Assembly: GCF_013204795.1 (NCBI RefSeq)
Contig: NZ_JABMKW010000006.1
Coordinates: forward strand, 1-51,470
Length of the DNA: 51,470 bases
Reading direction: 5' to 3'
Source of the DNA: Pedobacter panaciterrae
GTDB taxonomy: Bacteria > Bacteroidota > Bacteroidia > Sphingobacteriales > Sphingobacteriaceae
Shown here: in pieces, positions 9,692 through 18,327 of the stretch
Position numbering within the stretch: position 1 is the stretch's first letter
Layout of the letters: the number at the start of each line of letters is the position of its first letter
Program-made: the position numbers and the translations under genes
The notes under the pieces: model-generated
The model's input: only the letters and a program-made list of their open reading frames with translations
Databases searched by the model: none
Told to the model about the DNA's origin: nothing

Positions 9692-11074
9692 TTATTGTGG
9701 TTTGTGTGTGTGTTTATTTTGATGTATATAAATTCCTGGATCTTTTAATTTTGTAACTAGTAGTTTGCGTCCTTCCCTTGCACTTTCCTCATCTTTAAAT
9801 GTTGCAATGCTAATTTTCAATCTCCTTTTACCAGGAAGGGTTGGGATAACTTTTGCAGTTATGCCTATTGCTTTCATTTGGGCGATAAATTTATCTGCTT
9901 CCTTTTGATTAATTACTGAAGCACCAATAACTTCCCATGTAACAGGACCTTCAGGGCCACTAACTGTAGCTCCGGAAACAGCTGGCGTTGGAGCAGGACT
10001 AACAGCCAAACTATCCTTTTTTATTGAATCTGCAGTTTGTATTGCTCTCTCGTTAGCTATTCTGATACTATCTGCCTGGGCAATTGAATCAGTTTTGATT
10101 TTATCATTATTTTTGATCAGTTCAGAATTATCGTGAAGACCATTGTCGGATTTATTTAAAGCACCATTAAAAAGTTCGGGCTTAATAAAATACGCGGCCA
10201 ATCCTATTGCTACTATTATTGCAAAGGCAATAATAATTTTTAGGTAGAACGGAAGTCCATGATTTTCTTCTTCAATCTCTATTGGTTCAGCAATCTGTGG
10301 CTCTAGTGGACTTGGTGTGTTAAAGAATGGAGTATTGGTAACTTTTGGAGCAATAGGCTCTTCAACAACATTTGAGTCATCATCTAAACCCTCTGGGGTT
10401 TCAATCGAAATTGAAGAGGTAGGTTTTTGGGCTATTTTAACTTCTGATATCTCGTCATAAACAGGTTGGTCATCCCGTGCAGGTTTTTCTTCATGATGAT
10501 GAACAATAACTTCTATCTCATCTGACCCATCACTCAAATCGGCATTATTATCTTCAAGATTCAATTGCTCTTCTGTAATGATAGGCTCTTGTTCAAAAGA
10601 TAGTGGTTGTTCAATAGCTTGTTCATCAGCTATTTCAGGTTCCGCAATGTTTTCATTAATAATGGCAGTTGCGTCTTCTTTTAAAGGAGGTAAACCATAA
10701 AAGTCAAAGCCAAAGTTTAGTTGATCTTTGGGGTTGAAAATTAAGTTTCCAGGTGTGCCAGATAGTATACCTATTTCTCCAAAATCAGCGTATTGCTTCT
10801 CGGAAAGCTGCTTTATTGTCTCATCAGTAAACTGGTCAATATAATAAGTAGCCGCCTCGGTTGATACGTTCCTTTTTTTACTGATGTAGGCGATAAGAGA
10901 TTGAGATTCTCTATTCTCTTCTGCAAATGCCAAAGTATAACTTGGCGGCAGAAAAGAGTGTGTTTCAACATCGTACCTTCCTGGCGATTTCTTTTTATAA
11001 AAAGTACCCAGTCCAGAAATTCCAACTTCTTTACGAGTTTTTATAAGTTCAGTAAGGTATGATAAGATATCCAT
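9692..11074 (-). CDS. HU-like (CCDC81-type) N-terminal domain, transmembrane helix, periplasmic SPOR domain
   Basis: I chose the ATG at 11074 because the 12 codons before it depend on a TTG start. The first ~125 residues resemble the paired CCDC81-type prokaryotic HU domains (start MDILSYLTELIKTRKEVGI, then GLGTFYKKKSPGRYD and FGEIGIL). An acidic linker containing HHH follows. One membrane helix lies at about 276-298, and a Lys/Asp/Ser-rich stretch leads to a C-terminal SPOR domain (about 378-450, containing WEVIGASVINQKEADKF and RRLKISIATF). SPOR domains bind peptidoglycan strands stripped of stem peptides at division sites. The topology therefore puts a DNA-bending-protein fold in the cytoplasm and a septal wall binder in the periplasm. 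DNA binding is unproven, since some HU-like domains in this group may bind protein. Second last before the ExbB gene in the operon. Confidence 0.82.
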   Translation of the reverse strand: MDILSYLTELIKTRKEVGISGLGTFYKKKSPGRYDVETHSFLPPSYTLAFAEENRESQSLIAYISKKRNVSTEAATYYIDQFTDETIKQLSEKQYADFGEIGILSGTPGNLIFNPKDQLNFGFDFYGLPPLKEDATAIINENIAEPEIADEQAIEQPLSFEQEPIITEEQLNLEDNNADLSDGSDEIEVIVHHHEEKPARDDQPVYDEISEVKIAQKPTSSISIETPEGLDDDSNVVEEPIAPKVTNTPFFNTPSPLEPQIAEPIEIEEENHGLPFYLKIIIAFAIIVAIGLAAYFIKPELFNGALNKSDNGLHDNSELIKNNDKIKTDSIAQADSIRIANERAIQTADSIKKDSLAVSPAPTPAVSGATVSGPEGPVTWEVIGASVINQKEADKFIAQMKAIGITAKVIPTLPGKRRLKISIATFKDEESAREGRKLLVTKLKDPGIYIHQNKHTHKPQ

Positions 11075-11128
11075 TCTGGTAAAAATAAATTTTAATTCCG
11101 TATCAACCAATTATTAATTAAAAACCTA

Positions 11129-12832
11129 TTAGAATGAGTAGCTTATACCTCCGAAAACATTGAGCCCAATTACCTCATAATGCAGGTATCTGCTATACGA
11201 TGAGTTTAACAAATTGTTGGCTCTCGCGAATGCAGAAAACTTATTATTTATTTTATATGATACTCCGGCTCCTAGATCGACAAATCCCTTAACAGTAACT
11301 ACTGTTTCATTTGCAGGATCAGGTGTATAATAAGGATTAGCAGGAGCTGCAGTATAAATTTTTGCTTTGCTATCATCCTGAAGCGCTACAGAAGCATTAA
11401 GGGTTACTTTTTTGTTGATCACATATGATAGATCAGAACTTAAACGCATTTGAGGTTTAAACCAGCTTTGTGTTTCTGCGGCTGGTTTATAATCTTCAAA
11501 ATTTAATTTACCTGTCCATTTTAAGGCATCACTTACCTGTACAGAGAGTTCCCCTTCTATTCCAATAAGTTTCATAGTTCCGAAATCGTAGATCACATCA
11601 AATTTATTGAAATTTGAAAAGTTGTTTACGAACAATGGCATGTCTTCAATGCTCTTGTGGTATACTCTTGCTTTGTATCCAAAACCAGGACCGCCTGTGC
11701 CTTTAATACCGCCACTGATACTTAGTTTTTCGATAGAATTTCTGATGGTAATATTGTTGTTCAAGAATGGATTCTCATCACTAAATTGTTTTAAAGAACT
11801 ACGGTTTACATCACCTTTTACTTCTCCAAATATTTGCAGGTAATCAGGTATTAATGTAAAATCAGCTGTAACAGCCGGGAAAATCCTACTTGATGAGAAT
11901 GCGCCAAATTCCTGTACAAAATTAATTCCAGCGGTTATTTTTACACCGCTGGCCTGTAATCTGATATAAGGATTTAACTTTAAAAGATTGTTGCCAACAC
12001 TTACTAGCTCATCTTTAGTGCTTCCGAATTCAGTTGATGCAGCAAGACCTAAGTTAAACTTACTGATTCTCTTATTTACATATCCATTTAAAACAACTGA
12101 GTTTTCTTTGGCATTAAATTTATCACTCCAGATATATCCGTTAAGTTTCAATGCATAACTAAGGGCGTCGGGATCTTCTGTGTATTTATTTACAAGTTCC
12201 CCTTCTGCTTCAAAGAAATTAAGTGTTTGTTTTTCAGGATCGGGATTTAATGTCGGATTGTTCTTATCAATGCCATAGAAATATAATCCGTTTCTTTGAA
12301 AATTAACACGACCACTTAAGGTAACAACATCGCCAATGCTACGGCCAAAAACACTAAGTTTTTGCTGACTAGACTGTTGTTTATTTAGCTTGCCTGACTG
12401 ACTAAAATGTTGAAAATATCCACCAGCTTGCATAGCCTCATCACGGCCCAGGTTTATATAGGCCTCGCCAAAAATAGTTTTCGCAGATCCGAAACCACCT
12501 TTAATATAGTTGTTTATTAGCTCTTCTTGTTTTTCGGCAACTACTTCCTGGGCTTGTAATTTATTAATGTCGGAATTTAGTTCTAATTTTCTATCTGTAA
12601 GGCTATAGTTAAATTTAGCCTTATATGTTTTTATATCATTCAGATCAGGGCTTCTTCTCAGTTTTACTGCCTCTGCTAAAATAGGTTTGTAAGGTCTTAC
12701 AACTTCAATTTCTTCGGTAACAGCCTTCTCATCCGTCTTCTTTTCTGTAGTCTTTGTATCCTGAGCTTTCAACCCTAGGGATGTAGCTGTGATAAAGAAA
12801 AGGGTACTATATATTAATTTAGTTAATCTCAT
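11129..12832 (-). CDS. plug-less outer-membrane beta-barrel, TonB-receptor-like
   Basis: Signal peptide about residues 1-23. A Lys/Glu/Thr-rich N-terminus contains EEIEVVRPYKP at about 40-50. The rest (about 105-567) is alternating beta-strand sequence ending in Phe (GGISYSF), as expected of an outer-membrane barrel. At 567 aa it is shorter than usual TonB receptors and lacks a recognisable plug domain. The C-terminal strands (FSAFARANNLLNSSYSRY) resemble TonB-receptor barrels. The gene starts 11 nt after the TPR gene, and the SPOR, ExbB, ExbD and TonB genes follow. The substrate is unknown. EIEVV is a possible TonB-box-like contact site, an inference from position and composition only. Confidence 0.75.
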   Translation of the reverse strand: MRLTKLIYSTLFFITATSLGLKAQDTKTTEKKTDEKAVTEEIEVVRPYKPILAEAVKLRRSPDLNDIKTYKAKFNYSLTDRKLELNSDINKLQAQEVVAEKQEELINNYIKGGFGSAKTIFGEAYINLGRDEAMQAGGYFQHFSQSGKLNKQQSSQQKLSVFGRSIGDVVTLSGRVNFQRNGLYFYGIDKNNPTLNPDPEKQTLNFFEAEGELVNKYTEDPDALSYALKLNGYIWSDKFNAKENSVVLNGYVNKRISKFNLGLAASTEFGSTKDELVSVGNNLLKLNPYIRLQASGVKITAGINFVQEFGAFSSSRIFPAVTADFTLIPDYLQIFGEVKGDVNRSSLKQFSDENPFLNNNITIRNSIEKLSISGGIKGTGGPGFGYKARVYHKSIEDMPLFVNNFSNFNKFDVIYDFGTMKLIGIEGELSVQVSDALKWTGKLNFEDYKPAAETQSWFKPQMRLSSDLSYVINKKVTLNASVALQDDSKAKIYTAAPANPYYTPDPANETVVTVKGFVDLGAGVSYKINNKFSAFARANNLLNSSYSRYLHYEVIGLNVFGGISYSF

Positions 12833-12843
12833 GTCGCTTAATC

Positions 12844-15800
12844 TTATTTAATTTTTTCTAATTTCTCTTTAGCAGTTGGAACGATATCATCCTTGCCTTC
12901 ATAATTGTCGATAATACTTAAGAGCGTACTTTTAGCTTGTAACTTATCTTTTAGAGCTACATAATTATCTGCCAATAAAAGGAACGATTTGGCAACCCAA
13001 TAGTCATAAGAGGCCATATTGTTAATCAGATCAAAACATGTTTTAGTTGAGGTTTTATAATCACCTTTGGCATATTGTACTGCAGCAATATTGTATTTAG
13101 CTTCGGCTGCTGCCAGGGTTTTAGTTTTACTTACTACATTATTGAAGGCTTTTACTGCACTTGTTGTATCGGCCTTTAATAAATAGGCCTTACCCGCATA
13201 TAGATCAGCACTGTTCTTCTCTTCCTCAGAACCTTTTTCAGACTCTTTAATCAACTGAACATACTTGATCATATCATCAGGCATCTTTAATGCGTCGTAG
13301 GCTTTCAGGAGGTTATTTATAGCGTAACTATGGTGAACTTTGTAATCGGCAGTAGTTTCTAGTCTTTTTAGGTAAACAATTGCTTCGTTATATTTCTTCT
13401 GATCTAAAAACAATTGAGAAATACTTACCAGTGAACGTTCAGTATAATCACTTGTCCAGTCATTAAGAATGTACTCATAATCTGCAACAGCTTCCAGAGG
13501 GCGACCAAGCTTAACCAATGACTCAGCTCTAACAAACTTAGCTTCTTTGTCATGTATTGCTTTCGGATACTTATCAAAATAAGCATTTACAGCTTCAAAA
13601 GCACCTTTGAAGTCGCCTTTTAAATAAAGGTTATTTGCTCCCTGGAAAACTATATTATCTTGTTCTGCTTCGGAGAAATTACCTAGGGGAGTTGAATTAG
13701 CATAGGTGATGAAACCTTGTGAATCACCACGGTCAACATAGATATTTTTAATAGATTCTAATGCCTGTTTTGCTTCTTCGCTACTGGCGTAATCTCTGAT
13801 TACTTTTTTGAATGACTCTAATGCCTGATCGTCTTTATCCTGATTATATTGAACAAGGCCAATGGTAACCAAGGCTCTTGGAACATAACTGCTATTAGGA
13901 TATAAACTAACTAAACTAATAAGATCTGTACTAGATTTATCGAAATTGCCAATATTGAAATAAGTATAGGCAGTTTCGAAACCAGCATCATCAGCATAAT
14001 TAGAATTAGGGAACTGTTTAAGAAGATCCTGCATGGTTCCAATTTTAGCCTCATTTTGATTTTCCAATCCCTGGATCATACCACGTTGAAAAAGTGCATA
14101 ATCTTCGCCCGTAGATCTGGCATTGATGATCTTGTTATAGTTTACAAGTGCATTGCCGTAACTTTTATTTACAAAATAAGAGTCAGCTAACCTTATGATG
14201 GCATCGTTAACTGTTTTTTGATCCTTATCGTTACCCGCTAAGAAGCGTTCAAAGTATGTAGCTGCTTTTCCGTAGCTTTCGTTTTCAAATGCAGCGTAGG
14301 CAAGGGCATAATTTGCAAAATTATAAACCCCGGTTTTATCAGCATCAGGCATTCCAAGGAATGTTTCGAAATGTTTAACAGCTTCACCAAATTTTCTTAA
14401 TTCGTAAGAAGCCTCGGCTTTCCAATACGTACTTAATGCGTGAATTTCTTTATCCTCGGGGAACTTCTCAGAACGTAAGAACATTGATAAAGCGTTAGGG
14501 AATGCTCGTTCGTTATAAAACTCCAGTCCTCTAAAGTAAGTCACTTTTTGATAAGCTTCTCTGGCCTCTGGCGATTTGCTTTGAATCGGTTCAAGAATAT
14601 CTATTGCAGCCTGATAGTTTTTACTGGTCAATAGAATTTCTCCAAGTAAGGTTTTTGCTTCGTTAATTTTGCGAGAAGTTGGAAACTGTTTTAAAAAGTT
14701 CTGGGTCGCTTCAAGAGCTTGCTGATTAAAGTCTAGTTCATAACTTAACCTTGCATAATTGATCCATGATTCTTCTTGTATAACTTTATCAAAATCAAGT
14801 CTTGATGCCCTGAAGAAGGCACTTCTTGCTTTCTCTTTGTCTTTAAGAATAATGAAAGAGCGACCTAAAGTGTACATCCCGCTTTGAAGGTATACATCAT
14901 CCGTATCAAGCTTTTCCAAAATTGAAACTGATTCAGGATATCTTTTCAATTGAAATAACGAGTATCCGTATTGATAAATGAAAAGGTTATTTTTAACATT
15001 TGATTTATCTTTAGCGTAGAACTCTTTGAAATACTTCTCTGCATTTACAAAATCAGATTTTGCAAAATATGAAGCAGCAATAAGACTTAACATCTCTGCC
15101 TCATATTGTTGTTTTGAAGATTTAAGAATGGGCAGGGCGTATTCTAATACATCATCATATCTTTCATCAAGATAATACATTGAAGTAATGTAATAAGGGT
15201 AACTAGCTTCGTATGTTGGAGATCCTTTAAGTTTCTCAAAGTTGCTTAATGCAGTTTTATATTCTTTGTTCAGGTAATTGATGTACGCAAAATAATAGGT
15301 AGCACTTTCCTGGAAAGGAGATTTTTCTTTTTTAACAGTTTCAAATAAAGGCTCGGCCTTTTCAATGTCGTTCTGTAAAAAATAAGCGTATCCTTGCTTA
15401 AACTGATATTCTAAACGTTGTTTAGCAGAAAGAGTAGAAGGATCTGTTTTTTCAAACCACTCTAATGCTTTCTTGTAGTTTTTCTGATCAAAATATGATT
15501 TTCCTACATGAAAATAGGCAAGTTTTGTATTGGGATTAAGTGGATAATCTTTTATGAAATTTTGAAATAAACTCTCTGCATCATTATTGCCCAATTCTAA
15601 TGCGCAAACAGCAGCATAGAATTTAGCATTTTCTTTTAATAAGGAAAGTTCCGAGTTGCTTTCCTGTTGTGTTCCTGGTTTTTGTCTAAGCTGTTCAACC
15701 AGTTTAAATTGCTGGGCAGCAGCAACGTATTTTTCATTGTCAAGCAGTTCGAGTCCTGTTTGATAATTTTTATTGAGGTTAACTAGTAGGCTCGACTGGG

Positions 15801-15861
15801 CATAACTTGCAGTATAGCCGCCTGCTAGTAACAGCGGAATAAAAAAGTATTTTTTTTGCAT
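12844..15861 (-). CDS. large secreted tetratricopeptide-repeat protein
   Basis: A signal peptide covers residues 1-21 (ends ASYAQ). The remaining ~980 residues are almost entirely helical TPR-like repeats, for example AYFHVGKSYFDQKNYKKALEW, ATYYFAYINYLNKEYKTAL, and AEAKYNIAAVQYAKGDYKTS near the end. Such solenoids act as protein-binding scaffolds. The export signal places it in the periplasm or at the inner face of the outer membrane. No lipobox is visible. First gene of the envelope operon, followed after 11 nt by the barrel. A palindromic element lies about 60 nt upstream. The repeats resemble those of YbgF/CpoB-type proteins that work with Tol systems, but I cannot assign orthology. Confidence 0.85.
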   Translation of the reverse strand: MQKKYFFIPLLLAGGYTASYAQSSLLVNLNKNYQTGLELLDNEKYVAAAQQFKLVEQLRQKPGTQQESNSELSLLKENAKFYAAVCALELGNNDAESLFQNFIKDYPLNPNTKLAYFHVGKSYFDQKNYKKALEWFEKTDPSTLSAKQRLEYQFKQGYAYFLQNDIEKAEPLFETVKKEKSPFQESATYYFAYINYLNKEYKTALSNFEKLKGSPTYEASYPYYITSMYYLDERYDDVLEYALPILKSSKQQYEAEMLSLIAASYFAKSDFVNAEKYFKEFYAKDKSNVKNNLFIYQYGYSLFQLKRYPESVSILEKLDTDDVYLQSGMYTLGRSFIILKDKEKARSAFFRASRLDFDKVIQEESWINYARLSYELDFNQQALEATQNFLKQFPTSRKINEAKTLLGEILLTSKNYQAAIDILEPIQSKSPEAREAYQKVTYFRGLEFYNERAFPNALSMFLRSEKFPEDKEIHALSTYWKAEASYELRKFGEAVKHFETFLGMPDADKTGVYNFANYALAYAAFENESYGKAATYFERFLAGNDKDQKTVNDAIIRLADSYFVNKSYGNALVNYNKIINARSTGEDYALFQRGMIQGLENQNEAKIGTMQDLLKQFPNSNYADDAGFETAYTYFNIGNFDKSSTDLISLVSLYPNSSYVPRALVTIGLVQYNQDKDDQALESFKKVIRDYASSEEAKQALESIKNIYVDRGDSQGFITYANSTPLGNFSEAEQDNIVFQGANNLYLKGDFKGAFEAVNAYFDKYPKAIHDKEAKFVRAESLVKLGRPLEAVADYEYILNDWTSDYTERSLVSISQLFLDQKKYNEAIVYLKRLETTADYKVHHSYAINNLLKAYDALKMPDDMIKYVQLIKESEKGSEEEKNSADLYAGKAYLLKADTTSAVKAFNNVVSKTKTLAAAEAKYNIAAVQYAKGDYKTSTKTCFDLINNMASYDYWVAKSFLLLADNYVALKDKLQAKSTLLSIIDNYEGKDDIVPTAKEKLEKIK

Positions 15862-15922
15862 CTGATTTCAAATATGGTTGGTACTAATATAGATATAGTA
15901 TTGTGTCTTGATAGCATAAGAA

Positions 15923-15943
15923 ATTAACATGTGTTAATAACAC
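15923..15943. promoter_or_regulatory. overlapping palindromes upstream of the envelope operon
   Basis: ATTAACATGTGTTAAT (15923-15938) has 7-bp arms around TG. It overlaps GTGTTAATAACAC (15931-15943), which has 6-bp arms around A. The element is about 62 nt upstream of the TPR gene start, so it may be an operator for the operon. No regulator is identified. Confidence 0.3.
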
Positions 15944-15994
15944 AGGTTTAACGAACAGAAAAAGAAAATGGTATAAAAAAGCTGTTAAAGAAAG

Positions 15995-16927
15995 TTAATC
16001 TCTTTGAGAGGCTAGTAAATAAAGTACTGCCATCCTTACGGCAACCCCATTTTCTACCTGTTCTAAGATGATTGATTGTTTGCTGTCAGCAACATCACTA
16101 GTAATCTCTACACCGCGATTAATTGGGCCTGGATGCATTACAATTATTTCTTTATCAAGATTGTCCAAAATCTGTTTATTCAGCCCATACATCATGGCGT
16201 ATTCTCTTAATGAAGGGAAATATTTAATGTCTTGTCTTTCCAGCTGGATGCGGAGCATATTTGCCACATCACACCAGTTAAGTGCTTTAATCAGATCATG
16301 TTCAACCTTTACACCAAGGCTTTGGATGTGCTTGGGAATTAAAGTAGTAGGGCCGCAAACCATCACCTCAGCACCAAGCTTTTGTAAGCAAAGAATATTT
16401 GATATGGCAACTCTGGAGTGCAGGATATCGCCAACGATTACTACTTTTTTTCCGGCTACATCGCCCAGTTTTTGGCGAATGGAAAAAGCATCAAGTAGCG
16501 CTTGGGTGGGATGCTCATGTGCACCATCTCCTGCGTTTATAATTTGAGCTTTAATATGCTTACTTAAAAATTGTCCGGCTCCGGCATATGGATGTCTCAT
16601 CACTACCATATCCACTTTCATAGCCAGGATATTGTTTACAGTATCTATTAGCGTTTCTCCTTTACTCACAGAGGAAGAAGACGCTGCAAAATTAACCACA
16701 TCAGCTGAAAGCCTCTTTTCTGCCAGTTCGAAAGAAAGTTTGGTTCTGGTGGAGTTTTCGAAGAAGATATTTGCAATGGTGATATCTCTCAAAGATGGAA
16801 CCCTCTTGATAGGTCGGTTAATTACATCCTTAAAGTTATCTGCAGTTTCAAAAATTAATTCAATATCATTCCGGTTAATATCTTTGATACCTAAAAGATG
16901 TCGGGTTGATAATTTCTCTACTGCCAT
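15995..16927 (-). CDS. pyrB: aspartate carbamoyltransferase catalytic chain
   Basis: Condenses carbamoyl phosphate with aspartate in the second step of de novo pyrimidine synthesis. The carbamoyl-phosphate site FFENSTRTKLSFE has STRT at residues 59-62. The 80s-loop region contains SSSVSKGET. HPTQALLDAF and HPGPINRGVEI complete the family signatures. The length of 310 aa is usual for the class without a fused subunit, and no pyrI regulatory chain is present in the window. It begins 1 nt after the pyrR stop codon, so the two form an operon, probably controlled through the promoter in front of pyrR. Confidence 0.96.
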   Translation of the reverse strand: MAVEKLSTRHLLGIKDINRNDIELIFETADNFKDVINRPIKRVPSLRDITIANIFFENSTRTKLSFELAEKRLSADVVNFAASSSSVSKGETLIDTVNNILAMKVDMVVMRHPYAGAGQFLSKHIKAQIINAGDGAHEHPTQALLDAFSIRQKLGDVAGKKVVIVGDILHSRVAISNILCLQKLGAEVMVCGPTTLIPKHIQSLGVKVEHDLIKALNWCDVANMLRIQLERQDIKYFPSLREYAMMYGLNKQILDNLDKEIIVMHPGPINRGVEITSDVADSKQSIILEQVENGVAVRMAVLYLLASQRD

Positions 16928-16928
16928 A

Positions 16929-17477
16929 CTATTTATTGCTTTCTGATAATAAGATAACTTTGTCTTCTCCTTCGGTTTCTTTCCAGCTTACCTTAACCTT
17001 TTGTGAGTTTAGGCTGTCTACCTTCTGGCCTATATAATCTGGCTCGATAGGTAGTTGTCTGGAAAAACGCCTGTCTATTAACACCATTAGTTCAACCTTT
17101 TCAGGCCTTCCATATGCAAGTAATGCATCCATTGCAGCCCTAATTGTTCTGCCGGTCCACAATACGTCATCAATAAGGATAACATTCTGGCCTTCAATTA
17201 TAAAATCTATGGTATTGCTGTTTGCAGAAACTATTCCGTCCTTTCTCCTAAAGTCATCTCTAAAAAAGGTGATGTCCAGATTGCCTTTTTTAATGTTGGT
17301 TTTTTTAAGGATTTGTGAAAGCTCTTGTTGCACCCTGTCGGCAAAGTAACTGCCTCTTGGCTGTATACCTATTAAAACAGTATTAGAAAAATCGATGTGA
17401 TTCTCAATTAATTGATGACAAAGTCGCTTAATTGTGATTTGGAATTTTTGTCCGTCTAGCAGGGTTCTCTTTTGCAT
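16929..17477 (-). CDS. pyrR: PyrR: pyrimidine regulatory protein / uracil phosphoribosyltransferase
   Basis: Type I phosphoribosyltransferase fold. The PRPP-binding loop VILIDDVLWTGRTIRAA sits at about residues 99-115, and the RGSYFADRV region near 41-49 fits the PyrR group. In Firmicutes PyrR binds pyr mRNA. In Bacteroidota the RNA role is uncertain, and uracil phosphoribosyltransferase activity may matter more. It is 182 aa, normal for the family. It is the first gene of pyrR-pyrB. The predicted transcription start leaves a very short leader, so there is no room for a classical PyrR attenuator upstream of this gene. Confidence 0.93.
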   Translation of the reverse strand: MQKRTLLDGQKFQITIKRLCHQLIENHIDFSNTVLIGIQPRGSYFADRVQQELSQILKKTNIKKGNLDITFFRDDFRRKDGIVSANSNTIDFIIEGQNVILIDDVLWTGRTIRAAMDALLAYGRPEKVELMVLIDRRFSRQLPIEPDYIGQKVDSLNSQKVKVSWKETEGEDKVILLSESNK

Positions 17478-17493
17478 TGACTAAATTGTTGTA

Positions 17494-17523
17494 CAAATAT
17501 AGCCAAAAAGTTGTAACACCAAA
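17494..17523 (-). promoter_or_regulatory. promoter of pyrR-pyrB
   Basis: The best Bacteroidota-type promoter I found in the window: minus-strand TTTG (17520-17523), an 18-nt spacer, then TATATTTG (17494-17501). The start codon is 16 nt further on. Confidence 0.6.
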
Positions 17524-17562
17524 CCTCTGAGTAAGCTTTTTGAAAATATTCTAGGTTGTAAT

Positions 17563-18327
17563 TTAAATCAAGGTATCAAAAGTTGAAATCTCCATCATAC
17601 ATACCGTGAGGTTAAAAGTGAAATGTATTATAATTCCATACCAAAGTGTATTTTCTCTAATCCTTATTTGGGCCAGGACAATTGAAAAAGGTAACATCCA
17701 GAAAAATGATGTCATGCTGAGGTGCATAAAAAAGAATAGAATAGAGGTAATGTATATGGCCTCTTTTTTGTCTACGATTGTTAGTAATTTTTGCATCAGA
17801 TAGCCTCGGTAAGCCAGCTCTTCAAATAATGCTGGGAATAAGGCAACTGAAATAATCATGATGTATTTGCCATATTTATGCGGCTTGTATATAGTGTAAT
17901 AAGAATAATCTGTATTGAAGAGCGAGTGGTTTAAATGCTCAACAAGAAATTGAACTATAATAGATGCCGTTATACTTATTATAATACAGATAATAGTTTT
18001 TTTAAGGGAAAAATTTGGCCATTTTAACAGATGCGCATTTTCTCTCCAGTTATAAGAGAAGAATAGCACCGCTGTTCCCGCCATTATTATATCAAAGAGA
18101 ATTGCTGTAGATATGTCGAAATTATCTATCGATAGTGCTGCAACACAGCAAGTAAGCTCTATAGCAAAAAATAGCCCGATCTGTTTAAGTCCGGGCCATT
18201 TTCTAGAGTCTATAAGAGTTTGGTCTTTTTTCTGTTCTTTACCACAAATGTTGCAATATTTATTGTTGATAGATATTAAACCATTACAGTGGTTGCATTC
18301 TATTTGCTGAATTTCCTGAGTTTCCAA
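17563..18327 (-). CDS. zinc-ribbon CPBP-family intramembrane protease homologue
   Basis: A zinc ribbon at the N-terminus (C11, C14, C25, C28 in CNHC...CNIC) is joined to a multi-pass membrane domain. That domain has the CPBP (Abi/Rce1-like) motifs: EELAYRG at 169-175, H202 after FFFM, and HFTFN at 235-239. These supply the Glu-Glu and His residues of the presumed metalloprotease site, so it looks active. The start codon must be TTG at 18327, directly after the stop of the upstream gene. No in-frame ATG lies between it and the zinc ribbon, and the next Met falls inside the membrane domain. Translation is therefore probably coupled to the upstream gene. Substrate unknown; relatives process prenylated proteins or give bacteriocin self-immunity. 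Confidence 0.8.
   Translation of the reverse strand: METQEIQQIECNHCNGLISINNKYCNICGKEQKKDQTLIDSRKWPGLKQIGLFFAIELTCCVAALSIDNFDISTAILFDIIMAGTAVLFFSYNWRENAHLLKWPNFSLKKTIICIIISITASIIVQFLVEHLNHSLFNTDYSYYTIYKPHKYGKYIMIISVALFPALFEELAYRGYLMQKLLTIVDKKEAIYITSILFFFMHLSMTSFFWMLPFSIVLAQIRIRENTLWYGIIIHFTFNLTVCMMEISTFDTLI

Noticed and set aside
17478..17562. Search for a PyrR-type attenuator before pyrR
   Set aside because: A good promoter lies 16 nt before the start codon, leaving no leader long enough for terminator and antiterminator folds.
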